From positions 310,001 to 374,000 of the forward strand of contig CAWUFC020000002.1 of NCBI GenBank assembly GCA_963921335.3: 64,000 bases of DNA. The letters run 5' to 3'. Within the stretch, counting starts at the first letter, position 1. The number at the start of each line of letters is the position of its first letter. Positions 44,681 to 53,742 of this stretch are shown piece by piece. The stretch comes from CAWUFC02 sp963921335 (GTDB lineage Bacteria; Pseudomonadota; Gammaproteobacteria; Pseudomonadales; Halieaceae). The translations under genes were made by a program, and so were the position numbers. The notes under the pieces were generated by a model that was given only the letters and a program-made list of their open reading frames with translations, searched no databases and had not been told where the DNA came from.

Positions 44681-45028
44681 CTAAATAGCCACGGGCTTAC
44701 CGTCTTCGCCCACGTTTACAAAACTGATTTGTGTGGCAAACAAGGGCTGATCGTGACCGGCCAGTTTCTCACCTCTTACTTCAATAAGGTATTTGAGGTA
44801 GGTGCGACCTTTGTGAACCCGATTAACATCGAAGCAAAGGATCTCCCCCGGCAGCACCGGATGATTGAAGTTCACCTCATCCAGAGACACGGTGACAAAG
44901 CGATTACCGGGGAAATCCAGCGTGGCTGTGATGTAGGCAAACTCGTCCACCCACTTGAGCAGGTTGCCGCCAAACAGAAAGCCCTGATCGTTCAGGTATT
45001 CAGGCAAAACAATGGCGCGATGCTGCAC
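44681..45028 (-). CDS. Acyl-CoA thioesterase, hotdog fold (YciA/BfiT-like)
   Basis: The 115-residue protein has the hotdog thioesterase pattern: LPEYLNDQGFLFGGNLLKWV, with the catalytic Asn/Asp and Gly helix, then NFNHPVLPGEILCFDVNRVH and VNVGEDGKPV. It is shorter than YciA (about 130 residues) but keeps the core. It hydrolyses acyl-CoA thioesters in the cytoplasm. It follows the membrane-protein gene by 14 bases on the same strand, so the two are probably cotranscribed. Confidence 0.85.
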   Translation of the reverse strand: MQHRAIVLPEYLNDQGFLFGGNLLKWVDEFAYITATLDFPGNRFVTVSLDEVNFNHPVLPGEILCFDVNRVHKGRTYLKYLIEVRGEKLAGHDQPLFATQISFVNVGEDGKPVAI

Positions 45029-45042
45029 TGGTTATATCCTTT

Positions 45043-46113
45043 CTAGTAAAGTGTGTTCTCGATCACCGCTGCGAGCGTCCAGGCCAACGGAGGTAGCACC
45101 CCAAACAACAGCAATCGCTTTATCGCCTCGCTAACGGGCCATTCAGATAAAGTGTTTAGCAAGGCAAGCCAGGAGGCAAGCTCAGTGCTATTCGCGCGCC
45201 GATCAACAATATTGCTATTCTCAAGCACGGCGGAATCGCCGCGTATTGCTTTTACAAGCAGCTCTCTTTCCACACCTATCATCTTTGCGATACGGTTTCT
45301 TAGAATCAATACCGGATGAAACAACATCAATGCGAAGATAGCGCCGATTGCGAAAAGTCCTATCATGGCGCCTTTTAGGTATACCTCTGAAATTCCATAG
45401 TCGAGTGCAAACAGGACTGCACCGACAATCGCCACGAACGAAGACGTGAAGGCAAATACCATTGCGGGCGGCAAAGTGATGGGGTGGTAGGCCTCGACCT
45501 TAAGAATGTCTACGGAGATCGTTCGAGCGACCAACACCAGATACTGCTGCAAGCGGTATGTGGAGGCGATCGCAAGCCCGCCACACGCGGCATTTATAGG
45601 ATCCAGCACAAAAACTCGGAGTATCGCCGCATTACCGGAATTCAGAACTACTCCTAGATCTAATGTCTCTAAACCGAGCACCGAAGACGCCAGCGCATAA
45701 TTGACCACAACAAAGAGGATGGTCATCCCAAAGATCCATGGCAAGGCTGAGCTCCAGGATAGGGCGAGAGAGTCAATCGCGGCATCTATGGATGGGTCAA
45801 GCGCAAGGAACTTTGGATGCAAGATATCTCTGACGAACCTGAACACCAAAATGAACGAGGATAGGAATAGACTCGTTATGGCGCCAACACTTGCGGCTAA
45901 TCCGACAACACCGAATGTATCGGTTTGCAGGAATCTATCGAAAACCGAGCCGGGTTTAATCTCAGAGAAGATGAACTGCAGGCCGCCCTGCCCGAGACTG
46001 AAAGCAAGCACGAGCAAGATAACGATGGTGTAGCCGGGCAAGCTGGATTCGTACAGATGCCTGAGGCCCCAGAAAGGGATCAGGCGAATTTGGCTCTTAC
46101 TCAAGCGCGGCAT
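45043..46113 (-). CDS. Multi-pass inner-membrane protein of unknown function
   Basis: The 356-residue protein has about six hydrophobic segments (for example YTIVILLVLAFSLGQGGLQF, ITSLFLSSFILVFRFV, WIFGMTILFVVVNYALA, MVFAFTSSFVAIVGAVLFAL, GAMIGLFAIGAIFALMLFHP and the C-terminal LLLFGVLPPLAWTLAAVIEN) separated by charged loops. I recognise no family. Codon use looks more AT-rich than that of its neighbours, with several CTA/TTA/ATA codons, and decayed tRNA-Val fragments lie directly upstream, which together hint at acquisition by transfer. ATG 46113 or 46146 could be used; neither has a clear ribosome site. Confidence 0.65.
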   Translation of the reverse strand: MPRLSKSQIRLIPFWGLRHLYESSLPGYTIVILLVLAFSLGQGGLQFIFSEIKPGSVFDRFLQTDTFGVVGLAASVGAITSLFLSSFILVFRFVRDILHPKFLALDPSIDAAIDSLALSWSSALPWIFGMTILFVVVNYALASSVLGLETLDLGVVLNSGNAAILRVFVLDPINAACGGLAIASTYRLQQYLVLVARTISVDILKVEAYHPITLPPAMVFAFTSSFVAIVGAVLFALDYGISEVYLKGAMIGLFAIGAIFALMLFHPVLILRNRIAKMIGVERELLVKAIRGDSAVLENSNIVDRRANSTELASWLALLNTLSEWPVSEAIKRLLLFGVLPPLAWTLAAVIENTLY

Positions 46114-46161
46114 CTCAGCTGACAGAATGTCGACCAAGAATAGCAAAACTTTTCTCGGATA

Positions 46162-46275
46162 GTCTTGGGAGGAGATTGGTAGGCCTACCCTGATTCATCC
46201 GGTCGGCGCTCCGGTGGGGACCTCTACCGGTGGGGACCTCTATAGAGGGGGCTGATTCAGGGTCTTCAAGGAGAT

Positions 46276-46295
<20 letters not shown>
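46162..46295. repeat. Partial, decayed copies of the tRNA-Val 3' half
   Basis: 46171-46196 matches 46270-46295 (CCA end, acceptor strand and T-arm start of tRNA-Val plus its flank) at 24 of 26 bases. Between them GGTGGGGACCTCTACC (46213-46228) and GGTGGGGACCTCTAT (46229-46243) repeat the anticodon-arm segment GGGGACCTCTACC found in the tRNA at 46301-46313. These fit remnants of a deleted tandem tRNA copy or of an integration site. Confidence 0.8.
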
Positions 46296-46352
<57 letters not shown>

Positions 46353-46485
46353 ACAGAGGTCGCGAATTATATAGATAGCCACCACCGAATAAAAGCCTTT
46401 GCGACGGTTCAAATAATCAGGGAGATACGCCTTGTCGCTCGGCTCCGGCCGCCCTACAGTGGGTTAACTGTTGGCGGAGACAGCA

Positions 46486-47556
46486 ATGGCGAACGACCCC
46501 TGGGAAACCTTCTGTACCAGTCTGATGCAGGCGGGCAACGCCATGCGAGAAGCCAATCCAGCCGAGGGTGACTTGGATCTGGCTGAAGGCTACCGATTCC
46601 TGATGCGTATGACGCGTATCGCCTTTGACCTCACACATGAATACAGCGATCCGCTCAATCCTGTTCTAGCCCCAATGGTTGATCCGGTTACCTCCTATGA
46701 AGGCGCGGGCTCTGACGCCCGCTACTTGCATGCGGTGATCGACGGCAGAGAAACTTATCGCATCACGGGCACACTGGGTACGGCCCCACTCATTGAAGTG
46801 GGTGTCTACAACGGCAAGATCGCAGTCAACGATACCTCGCAAGTTCTGCGCTCACTGACCGAGACCGATTTAAAGGTGGCAGACGATGGCTCCCTGGAGA
46901 TAATCCTCAGCCCCAACCAGCATGATGGCAACTGGATTCAGACCGATGAACAGGTGTGCCACCTGATGATTCGCCGCTACAGCCACGACTGGGAGCGGCA
47001 CACACCCGGCCAGTTCACAATAACGCGGGAAGGCGGTGGAGACCGCCCTGCCCTGACACTAGATGAGCTCAGCGAGCACCTGCAACGCACCGCTCAGATT
47101 GTTATTCGACAGGCCCAGTTCTGGGGCGCTCTGTCAGGTGCGGCCAAAGGCGCTGGCACTAATCGATTTGCTGCAGTGGGCCAGGCCAGCACCGATGATT
47201 TGTCATTGCCGATGGCCCACCGATTTTCCACCAGCTATTTCGATATTGGTGAAGACGAAGCCTTGCTGTGCCGTTTTAAGCCGGACGACATCCCTTTCTG
47301 GGGTTTCGAGTTAGTGAACATCTGGTACGAGGTGATCGGGTACGGCCGCAAAGACACCCATCTGAACAACAAAACCGCTACCTATGAAGATGATGGCTCT
47401 GTAGAGTTTGTGATTACCCAGACTCCTCTGGGCCGTGACAACGAAATACTGACGCTCGGCCACAGTGAAGGCACAGCCATGCTGCGCTGGTCACGTACCA
47501 ACAAGCCCATACCAGAGATTGAGGTGCAGCTGGTCAAACATTCGGAGCTGTTATGA
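46486..47556 (+). CDS. DUF1214-domain protein
   Basis: The 356-residue protein lacks a signal peptide and starts MANDPWETFCTSLMQAGNAM. Its C-terminal half (SYFDIGEDEALLCRFKPDDI, GFELVNIWYEVIGYGRKDTH, FVITQTPLGRDNEILTLGHS) has the beta-rich character of DUF1214, a domain of unknown function often found next to sulfotransferase genes in marine gammaproteobacteria (my recollection, not checked). The ATG at 46486 has GGAGA 6-7 bases upstream; a TTG at 46471 is rejected. The stop overlaps the sulfotransferase start (ATGA), so the pair is translationally coupled and probably acts on the same molecule. Confidence 0.7.
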   Translation: MANDPWETFCTSLMQAGNAMREANPAEGDLDLAEGYRFLMRMTRIAFDLTHEYSDPLNPVLAPMVDPVTSYEGAGSDARYLHAVIDGRETYRITGTLGTAPLIEVGVYNGKIAVNDTSQVLRSLTETDLKVADDGSLEIILSPNQHDGNWIQTDEQVCHLMIRRYSHDWERHTPGQFTITREGGGDRPALTLDELSEHLQRTAQIVIRQAQFWGALSGAAKGAGTNRFAAVGQASTDDLSLPMAHRFSTSYFDIGEDEALLCRFKPDDIPFWGFELVNIWYEVIGYGRKDTHLNNKTATYEDDGSVEFVITQTPLGRDNEILTLGHSEGTAMLRWSRTNKPIPEIEVQLVKHSELL

Positions 47557-48497
47557 GACCTCGCTTTATTGTCGGCACAGGCCGCTGTGGCTCTACGCTG
47601 CTTTCGGAGATGCTATCTGAAAATCCAGAGGTCTTGAGCATCTATGAAATTCTCGTGGGATTGGATCCGGATTTCAGATTCCAGCCTGGAACAGTTACAG
47701 GGCCAGAGCTGGCACAACAGCTGAGCAAAGATAGCCCGCTGATGACCATTGCCCATCAAATGGGCATTCGCACCTCAACCTTCTCGTACCCGGATCACAA
47801 GCCCGGCGTGCGCTACAAACTGGAAGACCCGGTGCCATGGATTCTGAGTATTGCCCTACCCCACATGACCGAAGACCCGGATCAGCTGTTTGATGAGTTT
47901 ATCGCCGAAGTTGCCACCTATCCCGATGGTGAACTGTCACAGCATTACCGCCAGGCGCTGGCGTGGCTGGCTGAGCACCTGGGCAAGCGCTTTTGGATAG
48001 AACGCTCCGGCGCTTCTATGGACTACCTGCCCGACCTGATTCGCTTCTTTCCTGAGGGCAAATACCTGCACTTGCACCGCGATGGCCGCGATGCCGCAAC
48101 ATCGATGCAGGCACTGCCGATACTACGCGCTGCCGGCGCCCTGTCGCTGGGTGCACCGCCTGAAGATATTCCCGAGCTGCTGAGCCACGAGATTCCGATT
48201 GAAATTCTGGGTCGCTACTGGAGCCATCAGGTACAGACCGGCATGGCCGCGATGCCACAAATACCTGCAGAGAACTTCCTACAAGTCGCATTTGAGGATC
48301 TTGTCACAGACACCCACAACACCCTGGACCAGATAGCTACCTTTTTCGAGATACCCGCGGGAGACTGGATCAACTCTGCAGCCGCGCACTGCAGAGGCAT
48401 GCCCCACTCACGTTATGACGATCTTGGCGCCGAAGAACAACAGCGACTGGATGAAGCCTGTCGGGAGGCTATGACTCTATTGGGCCGGGACTGCTAA
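47553..48497 (+). CDS. Sulfotransferase family protein, coupled to the DUF1214 gene
   Basis: The 314-residue protein begins with the PAPS 5'-phosphosulfate loop RPRFIVGTGRCGSTLLSEML (residues 2-21) and has the 3'-phosphate site GKYLHLHRDGRDAATSMQAL near residue 170, as in the broad sulfotransferase family that also includes tyrosylprotein and heparan-type enzymes. It is distinct from the sulfotransferase at 17493, which has a YGKAGRTW loop. The acceptor is unknown. The start overlaps the DUF1214 stop, and its own stop abuts the end of convergent uvrB. Confidence 0.87.
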   Translation: MRPRFIVGTGRCGSTLLSEMLSENPEVLSIYEILVGLDPDFRFQPGTVTGPELAQQLSKDSPLMTIAHQMGIRTSTFSYPDHKPGVRYKLEDPVPWILSIALPHMTEDPDQLFDEFIAEVATYPDGELSQHYRQALAWLAEHLGKRFWIERSGASMDYLPDLIRFFPEGKYLHLHRDGRDAATSMQALPILRAAGALSLGAPPEDIPELLSHEIPIEILGRYWSHQVQTGMAAMPQIPAENFLQVAFEDLVTDTHNTLDQIATFFEIPAGDWINSAAAHCRGMPHSRYDDLGAEEQQRLDEACREAMTLLGRDC

Positions 48498-50516
48498 TTA
48501 CTGAATAAAGGCCTGCTGCTTGACGTGTTCCAGCTCGTCGCGCAGGCGCGCCGCTTCTTCGAACTCCAGATTCTTGGCGTGCTCGTACATCTGCTCTTCC
48601 ATCTCTTTGAGCTTTTTCGCCAGCGCATCCGGGCTCATATTGCTCACATCGACCGCGTAACCGCCCTTACGCTCGGCCACTTTGCGGCCCTTCGCTCGCC
48701 CGCGGCCCGGCGCTCCGGCGGCACCTTCCATGATATCCGTAATGGCCTTGGTGACGCCTTTAGGGGTGATGCCGTGTTCTAGATTGTAGGCTTCCTGCTT
48801 TTCTCGACGTCGATCCGTTTCTGCGATAGCACGCTCCATGGAACCGGTCATATTGTCCGCGTACAGAATAGCGCGGCCATTCAGATTTCGCGCAGCGCGG
48901 CCAATGGTCTGGATGAGTGACCGATCGGAGCGAAGAAAGCCCTCCTTGTCTGCATCCAGTATCGCCACCAAGGACACTTCTGGCATATCCAGGCCCTCAC
49001 GTAGCAGGTTAATCCCTATCAATACATCAAACTCGCCCAGGCGCAGGTCACGAATAATTTCTACTCGCTCCACAGTTTCAATGTCTGAGTGCAAGTAGCG
49101 TACTTTAACTCCGTGCTCAGCCAGATATTCGGTGAGATCCTCGGCCATACGCTTGGTCAGTGTGGTCACCAGCACCCGTTCACCAAGCCCTACCGTCACA
49201 TTGATCTGTGAGAGCAAATCATCCACCTGGGTACTGGCAGGCCGGATCTCAACTTCGGGGTCGACCAGCCCCGTGGGGCGCACCACCTGGTCTACAGTAC
49301 GCCCGGCATGTTCAAGCTCATAAGGGCCAGGCGTAGCGGAGACGAAAATAGCCTGGGGCACGAGGTTCTCCCACTCATCAAAGCGCAGGGGCCGGTTGTC
49401 CAGCGCTGAGGGCAGGCGAAAGCCGTATTCCACCAGGGTTTCCTTGCGTGAACGGTCACCGCGATACATGCCGCCTATTTGCGGTACACCGACGTGAGAT
49501 TCGTCCACCACGACCAGCGCGTTTTGAGGCAGGTAATCAAACAGGGTGGGCGGCGGCGCACCGGGTGCCCTGCCTGAAAGGTAGCGGGAGTAATTCTCGA
49601 TGCCGGTGCAAAAACCCAGCTCACGAATCATCTCCAGGTCGTACTTGGTGCGCTGCTCGAGGCGCTGGGCCTCGACCAGCTTGTCGTTATCACGCAGCTG
49701 TTTTAGTCGATCTTTCAACTCATCTTCAATTTCATCGACGGCATTGAGCAACACGTCACGTGACGTCACGTAGTGACTCTTGGGGAAGATCGTATAGCGC
49801 GGCACCTGCTGTTCTATGTGACCGGTTAGCGGGTCGAACAGGCTAAGACTTTCAATCTCTTCATCAAACAACTCTACCCGCACCGCCTGGCGCTCGGATT
49901 CTGCGGGATAAATATCGATCACATCTCCGCGCACACGATAAGTGGCGCGATGAAAATCGTGGTCATTACGCGTGTACTGCAGCTCCGCCAGCTGTCGCAG
50001 TATGGCCCGCTGATCGATGATTTCACCCCGAGTCAGGTGCATGACCATTTTGAAGTAAGACTCAGGGTCACCCAGGCCGTAAATGGCAGACACGGTGGCT
50101 ACCACTATCGCATCCGGGCGCTCCATCAGGGCCTTGGTGGCCGAGAGCCGCATTTGCTCAATATGGTCGTTTACCGAGGCATCCTTCTCAATATATGTAT
50201 CTGAGGAAGGCACATAGGCTTCAGGCTGATAGTAGTCGTAGTAAGAGACGAAATACTCCACCGCGTTGTTGGGGAAGAATTCCTTAAACTCGCCATACAA
50301 CTGCGCCGCCAAGGTTTTATTGGGTGCCATGACAATCGTCGGACGCTGCAATTCCTGTATGACATTAGCTACGGTAAAGGTCTTGCCCGAGCCGGTAACA
50401 CCGAGCAAAATCTGCGAAGCCAGGCCGGCTTGGATACCTTCCACCAGCTCTGAAATAGCCTGGGGCTGGTCACCGGTGGGTTCAAATTCTGAGACAACTT
50501 GGAGGGCTTTGGACAT
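48498..50516 (-). CDS. uvrB: UvrABC system protein B
   Basis: The 672-residue excision-repair helicase has Walker A GVTGSGKTFTVANV (residues about 39-52), the beta-hairpin region YYDYYQPEAYVPSSDTYIEK that inserts into damaged DNA, DEAD-like VVDESHVGVPQ, helicase motifs DMPEVSLVAILDADKEGFLR and QTIGRAARNLNGRAILYAD, and a C-terminal UVR motif (MEEQMYEHAKNLEFEEAARL) that binds UvrC. The ATG at 50516 (SKALQVVSEFEPTGDQPQA) fits the family start although the ribosome site is weak; the frame extends to 50606. Confidence 0.97.
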   Translation of the reverse strand: MSKALQVVSEFEPTGDQPQAISELVEGIQAGLASQILLGVTGSGKTFTVANVIQELQRPTIVMAPNKTLAAQLYGEFKEFFPNNAVEYFVSYYDYYQPEAYVPSSDTYIEKDASVNDHIEQMRLSATKALMERPDAIVVATVSAIYGLGDPESYFKMVMHLTRGEIIDQRAILRQLAELQYTRNDHDFHRATYRVRGDVIDIYPAESERQAVRVELFDEEIESLSLFDPLTGHIEQQVPRYTIFPKSHYVTSRDVLLNAVDEIEDELKDRLKQLRDNDKLVEAQRLEQRTKYDLEMIRELGFCTGIENYSRYLSGRAPGAPPPTLFDYLPQNALVVVDESHVGVPQIGGMYRGDRSRKETLVEYGFRLPSALDNRPLRFDEWENLVPQAIFVSATPGPYELEHAGRTVDQVVRPTGLVDPEVEIRPASTQVDDLLSQINVTVGLGERVLVTTLTKRMAEDLTEYLAEHGVKVRYLHSDIETVERVEIIRDLRLGEFDVLIGINLLREGLDMPEVSLVAILDADKEGFLRSDRSLIQTIGRAARNLNGRAILYADNMTGSMERAIAETDRRREKQEAYNLEHGITPKGVTKAITDIMEGAAGAPGRGRAKGRKVAERKGGYAVDVSNMSPDALAKKLKEMEEQMYEHAKNLEFEEAARLRDELEHVKQQAFIQ

Positions 50517-50606
50517 CCGCGTATTATCCGCGAAATAGCTATTGACCAACAGGGGTTGGGTCATTAATATACGCGGCCTTCGGGTACTCCGAAGCGGTTT
50601 TATCAT

Positions 50607-50682
50607 TCCGCCTTAGCTCAGTTGGTAGAGCAAATGACTGTTAATCATTGGGTCGCTGGTTCGAGCCCAGCAGGCGGAGCCA
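50607..50682 (+). tRNA. tRNA-Asn (anticodon GTT)
   Basis: Acceptor TCCGCCT/AGGCGGA, D-arm AGCTCAGTTGGTAGAGC, anticodon stem AATGA/TCATT with loop CTGTTAA (anticodon GTT), T-arm GCTGGTTCGAGCCCAGC and encoded CCA give a complete tRNA. It lies between uvrB (divergent) and an intrinsic terminator. Confidence 0.97.
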
Positions 50683-50692
50683 AACGTATGAA

Positions 50693-50720
50693 AACCTCGC
50701 CCTTGGGCGAGGTTTTTTTA
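50693..50720 (+). terminator. Rho-independent terminator after tRNA-Asn
   Basis: AACCTCGCCC-TT-GGGCGAGGTT (50693-50714) forms a 10-bp stem followed by a run of T, starting 11 bases after the tRNA CCA end. Confidence 0.95.
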
Positions 50721-50782
50721 TGTCTGACGTTTAGGTCAGCGGGGCGAAACCCGGTCAGGTGTTATAGAGATCTGCTTAAAAC

Positions 50783-52555
50783 TTAAGCAAACAAATCAAT
50801 ATTATCGAAGCCTATTCCGCCTGTAACGGGCTCAGTCAGCATTCCAGTGTAGCCGATTGCAATACGCGTAATTTCAACATCAGATAACATCCCGCCAAAA
50901 TCAGGGCCACTCACCGAAGTACTCTCGTAAATTCCAGTCGTACGATCAATAGTTCCGATTTGCCATTCCTGAGAATTACCGGGTGCACCTCTAACAACGA
51001 ATTCGGTAGTGCCTTGGCGGGTATAGATTTCAATATCTACAGAAAGCCCTCTTTCTACCAAGTAAAGGCTATCGCCGAACGATTGCAGAGACGCCAAGTC
51101 AAAATTGAACCCATCATCATATTGGATAGTGATACTGGCCTCATTGAGGAGAAACTCGCCAACCGGCAGCTCGGCCAAATCAAAACCGAATTCAACATCG
51201 CCATCACCATCAAAATCCCGGAAAAGAGCCTGGGGATCACTAACTGGCTCAAAGCTGGTCCATACTACAGAAACACCGTCTTCTTGGTAGATACCAGGCA
51301 AAGCACCAGTAGGATTAAGAGCCGTAAAGTGTCCGTCGTCGAAGTCCAATGTGATTGGTTTAGCGTCTGGTCTAGGCAGGGAGGTTAATTGAATGTCATC
51401 CAGTGATAGACCAAGAAGCCCAGCTTGTTGAGAGTTCTCATTCAAACGGATATCTATCGCGCTAACATCGGTAAACAGGTCCGCCACCTGATCAAAAGTA
51501 GCAGCAAAATCCTGTGGTTCTTGTGCAATGATGTCATATATCTGGATTCGCCAATCATCAGGGCCAGGACCGGTTTTTCCTGCCCAGTAATCCTTGCCCA
51601 ACGTGTAGTAGTTTAAGCTCAAGGATTGCGAAACATCTGGGTTAGATAAATCAAGCACAGCATCAAGTGACTCTAGAGAAAACAGTCCGCCGTCACTGGC
51701 CGTGAGCTTGGTGAAGGAGAACTGTGAAAAAAACTCTCCGGCTTGCACGCTAAATGCAGGAAGTGCTAGAGCTGAATCACCCGCATTGTTTTGAATGGAG
51801 AATAAGCCTTCCTGGAATTGCTGAAATGTCTCGGAATTCGAATATTCTCGATACGACTGAGAGGAAAATCTGAACCCCTGCTCCTCGTAAAGGATACTTT
51901 GATACGGGAACTCGCTCCATTCAGCCACGCGTTGACCCTGCTCAAAGTTAATGGTCACCGTTTCAGGCACAGGTTCGGGCTCGGGCTCGGGCTCGGGTTC
52001 GGGCTCTGGTTCAGGCTCAGGAGTCGTGTCTGTCCCCATCAACTCAAGCGCCAAATCACCCTCTATTCTGAGCACATCAGTGGAGCGCCGACCATCGACC
52101 AGAATTTCAAGATACGCTACATCGGTGTCTGATCCGTCACTGCTGTCGCCTAGCCTCAAATCAATATCGGCATCGCTGCCCACATTTCCGCCCAGTTTTG
52201 CCAGCTCGTACAACTTAAGCAGTTCCTGTGAAGCGCCGCCTTCTTCGTCCAGCACATCAATGCGTTTTCCCGCGGCACCGAATCGACCATCTGTCGTAGA
52301 CGCGACTAGAAGGGCTCGTCCAGCATCGATATTCTCCTCCTCCGAGGCGCGCTTGGTTTTCTTAACCTGATCCTTAAGCGACCTGCCCTGTATTCGAATA
52401 ATTTCTGTCTGATCATTCACAACGATCGTTTGCGCTCGATCATCCAGGTCCAGGCGCACCTTGATCGCATCACCATCAGCATTTTTGGTTCGATTGCTGG
52501 GATCAAATCGGGCGCCCCGTAGAAAATTCTCAAAAAGTAGCTCTTGTTCATTCAT
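50783..52555 (-). CDS. Large acidic protein with Glu-Pro repeat linker, probably exported
   Basis: This 590-residue acidic protein has no N-terminal signal peptide or membrane segment. The N-terminal 175 residues are followed by a (Pro-Glu)n linker (TPEPEPEPEPEPEPEPEPVP, about residues 178-198) and then beta-rich domains with a repeated theme: VTINFEQGQRVAEWSEFPYQ and later ITLDFDDGHFTALNPTGALP, each leading into aromatic/Asp-rich strands. FRDFDGDGDVEFGFDL resembles a calcium-binding loop. The C-terminus GGIGFDNIDLFA, hydrophobic and Asp-rich, is the kind of tail used by type I secretion substrates. I recognise no named family. The LuxR-type gene upstream is on the same strand. Confidence 0.6.
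   Translation of the reverse strand: MNEQELLFENFLRGARFDPSNRTKNADGDAIKVRLDLDDRAQTIVVNDQTEIIRIQGRSLKDQVKKTKRASEEENIDAGRALLVASTTDGRFGAAGKRIDVLDEEGGASQELLKLYELAKLGGNVGSDADIDLRLGDSSDGSDTDVAYLEILVDGRRSTDVLRIEGDLALELMGTDTTPEPEPEPEPEPEPEPEPVPETVTINFEQGQRVAEWSEFPYQSILYEEQGFRFSSQSYREYSNSETFQQFQEGLFSIQNNAGDSALALPAFSVQAGEFFSQFSFTKLTASDGGLFSLESLDAVLDLSNPDVSQSLSLNYYTLGKDYWAGKTGPGPDDWRIQIYDIIAQEPQDFAATFDQVADLFTDVSAIDIRLNENSQQAGLLGLSLDDIQLTSLPRPDAKPITLDFDDGHFTALNPTGALPGIYQEDGVSVVWTSFEPVSDPQALFRDFDGDGDVEFGFDLAELPVGEFLLNEASITIQYDDGFNFDLASLQSFGDSLYLVERGLSVDIEIYTRQGTTEFVVRGAPGNSQEWQIGTIDRTTGIYESTSVSGPDFGGMLSDVEITRIAIGYTGMLTEPVTGGIGFDNIDLFA
51964..52023. repeat. Hexanucleotide tandem repeat encoding Glu-Pro
   Basis: The plus strand shows repeated GGGCTC/GGTTCG-type hexamers between about 51964 and 52023, which on the coding minus strand read as alternating Pro and Glu codons. 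The number of units could change by slippage without shifting the frame, changing linker length. Confidence 0.8.
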
Positions 52556-52632
52556 ATTGACGTTCCTGTCAGTAACACTCGTTAATTGTTCAGTATCTAA
52601 ATTAGGGGCTTTCGATTGCTATTAAGTGCTTG

Positions 52633-53742
52633 TCAGCCAATGGACCACAGAAACGAAACCAGCTCGGCCTGGCGGTGCACACCCATTTTGCTCATGCCGC
52701 GCTTTAGCAGGTTTCTTGTGGTGCCAATTTTCTGCTGTCTCTCTTGCGCGATAACATCCAGTGACTTGCCATAACCTACCTCAACAACTGTGATGGCCTC
52801 TGCCGGAGAAAGACTGAAGTAATCCTGAAGCTGGCGAATCGTTGTGCGGTGGCGTTGATTAGCATCAGCCAGTGCTAACACTACATGGTTCACCGGCGTA
52901 CCCATGATGCTCCAGCTGGCGGCATACACTCTAATGGCGCACTCGATGCCGCCTTCGCTCGAAGCAACATATGCATCGCCAACTGAGTTAAGGCCGGCGT
53001 CGAGGCCATGACTCACTCGGGCTTGTTGCTGCAGCGATTGAAGGTGCCGCTGCACCGATGCCGCCTCAACATGGAAACGACCATTCGGCATCGAAATAGA
53101 ATCACATTGGCCTATCAGCCTCAGTGCCTCTTCGCTAGTCCAGACTGTGTCCAGATTATCGTCCAGCAGGATCACCGCGTGCCTGGCCTGAAAATCCATT
53201 AAGGACTGCAAGGTTTTGAGCTTAGCCTGCTCTACGATCAACTGACTTCGCAACAACAGAGCCCGCCTCACATGGGGCGCAAGTTGCGCGAGTGTAGCCT
53301 CATTTCTGTGGGACAGCTTGCTGCGCATTTCCACGGGCAGACTCACCAGATTGAAACCACTGCCTGAATGCACCGTAGACAGCCCGGCAATATCAAGCAC
53401 TCCCGCCGGGCGCAGGGCACGGTCGTAAAAGTCAGTACGCTCCACCAGGCGCCGCGGTACCATCTGATTAGCAAAATGAATATTGCCCCAGGACAGGTCG
53501 GCAAGAATATCTGGCTTCAAGTAAGGATTGTCATGTATTTCAAGGAGTTGCATCATGGGATCAGTTTCGGACAACTGAGAATGCATTGAGAACGACAACT
53601 CGTTACTCACGGTATTGATGTGCTGCAGAGAAAACGCTCGCGCGCCTACCAGGTGGGCCAGAGTATCCATGGCGCTACCTAGAGCCTCGTTGTCATGGAC
53701 CCCCTCGTAGAACCTGCCAGCTAACTCATCGATACTTATCAT
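52633..53742 (-). CDS. LuxR-family transcriptional regulator
   Basis: The 369-residue protein ends in a LuxR/FixJ helix-turn-helix (residues about 305-369; YFSLSPAEAITVVEVGYGKS, then LDVIAQERQQKIGTTRNLLK). The expected Glu of the LSPAE-like turn and the KTVR-like recognition helix are only partly conserved (RNLLKRGMSKMGV). The N-terminal 300 residues contain a sensor-like region without a recognised name. It is the same strand as, and 77 bases upstream of, the Glu-Pro repeat protein, which it may control. The ATG at 53742 (MISIDELAGRFYEGVHDNEA) is chosen by coding character; the ribosome site is weak. Confidence 0.8.
   Translation of the reverse strand: MISIDELAGRFYEGVHDNEALGSAMDTLAHLVGARAFSLQHINTVSNELSFSMHSQLSETDPMMQLLEIHDNPYLKPDILADLSWGNIHFANQMVPRRLVERTDFYDRALRPAGVLDIAGLSTVHSGSGFNLVSLPVEMRSKLSHRNEATLAQLAPHVRRALLLRSQLIVEQAKLKTLQSLMDFQARHAVILLDDNLDTVWTSEEALRLIGQCDSISMPNGRFHVEAASVQRHLQSLQQQARVSHGLDAGLNSVGDAYVASSEGGIECAIRVYAASWSIMGTPVNHVVLALADANQRHRTTIRQLQDYFSLSPAEAITVVEVGYGKSLDVIAQERQQKIGTTRNLLKRGMSKMGVHRQAELVSFLWSIG

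Noticed and set aside
49448..49747. Open frames antisense to uvrB
   Set aside because: Shadow frames of a highly conserved gene, with no independent support.
51964..52023. Possible CRISPR-like or regulatory short repeat
   Set aside because: The hexamers are in frame inside a coding sequence and encode a Pro-Glu linker; there are no spacers.
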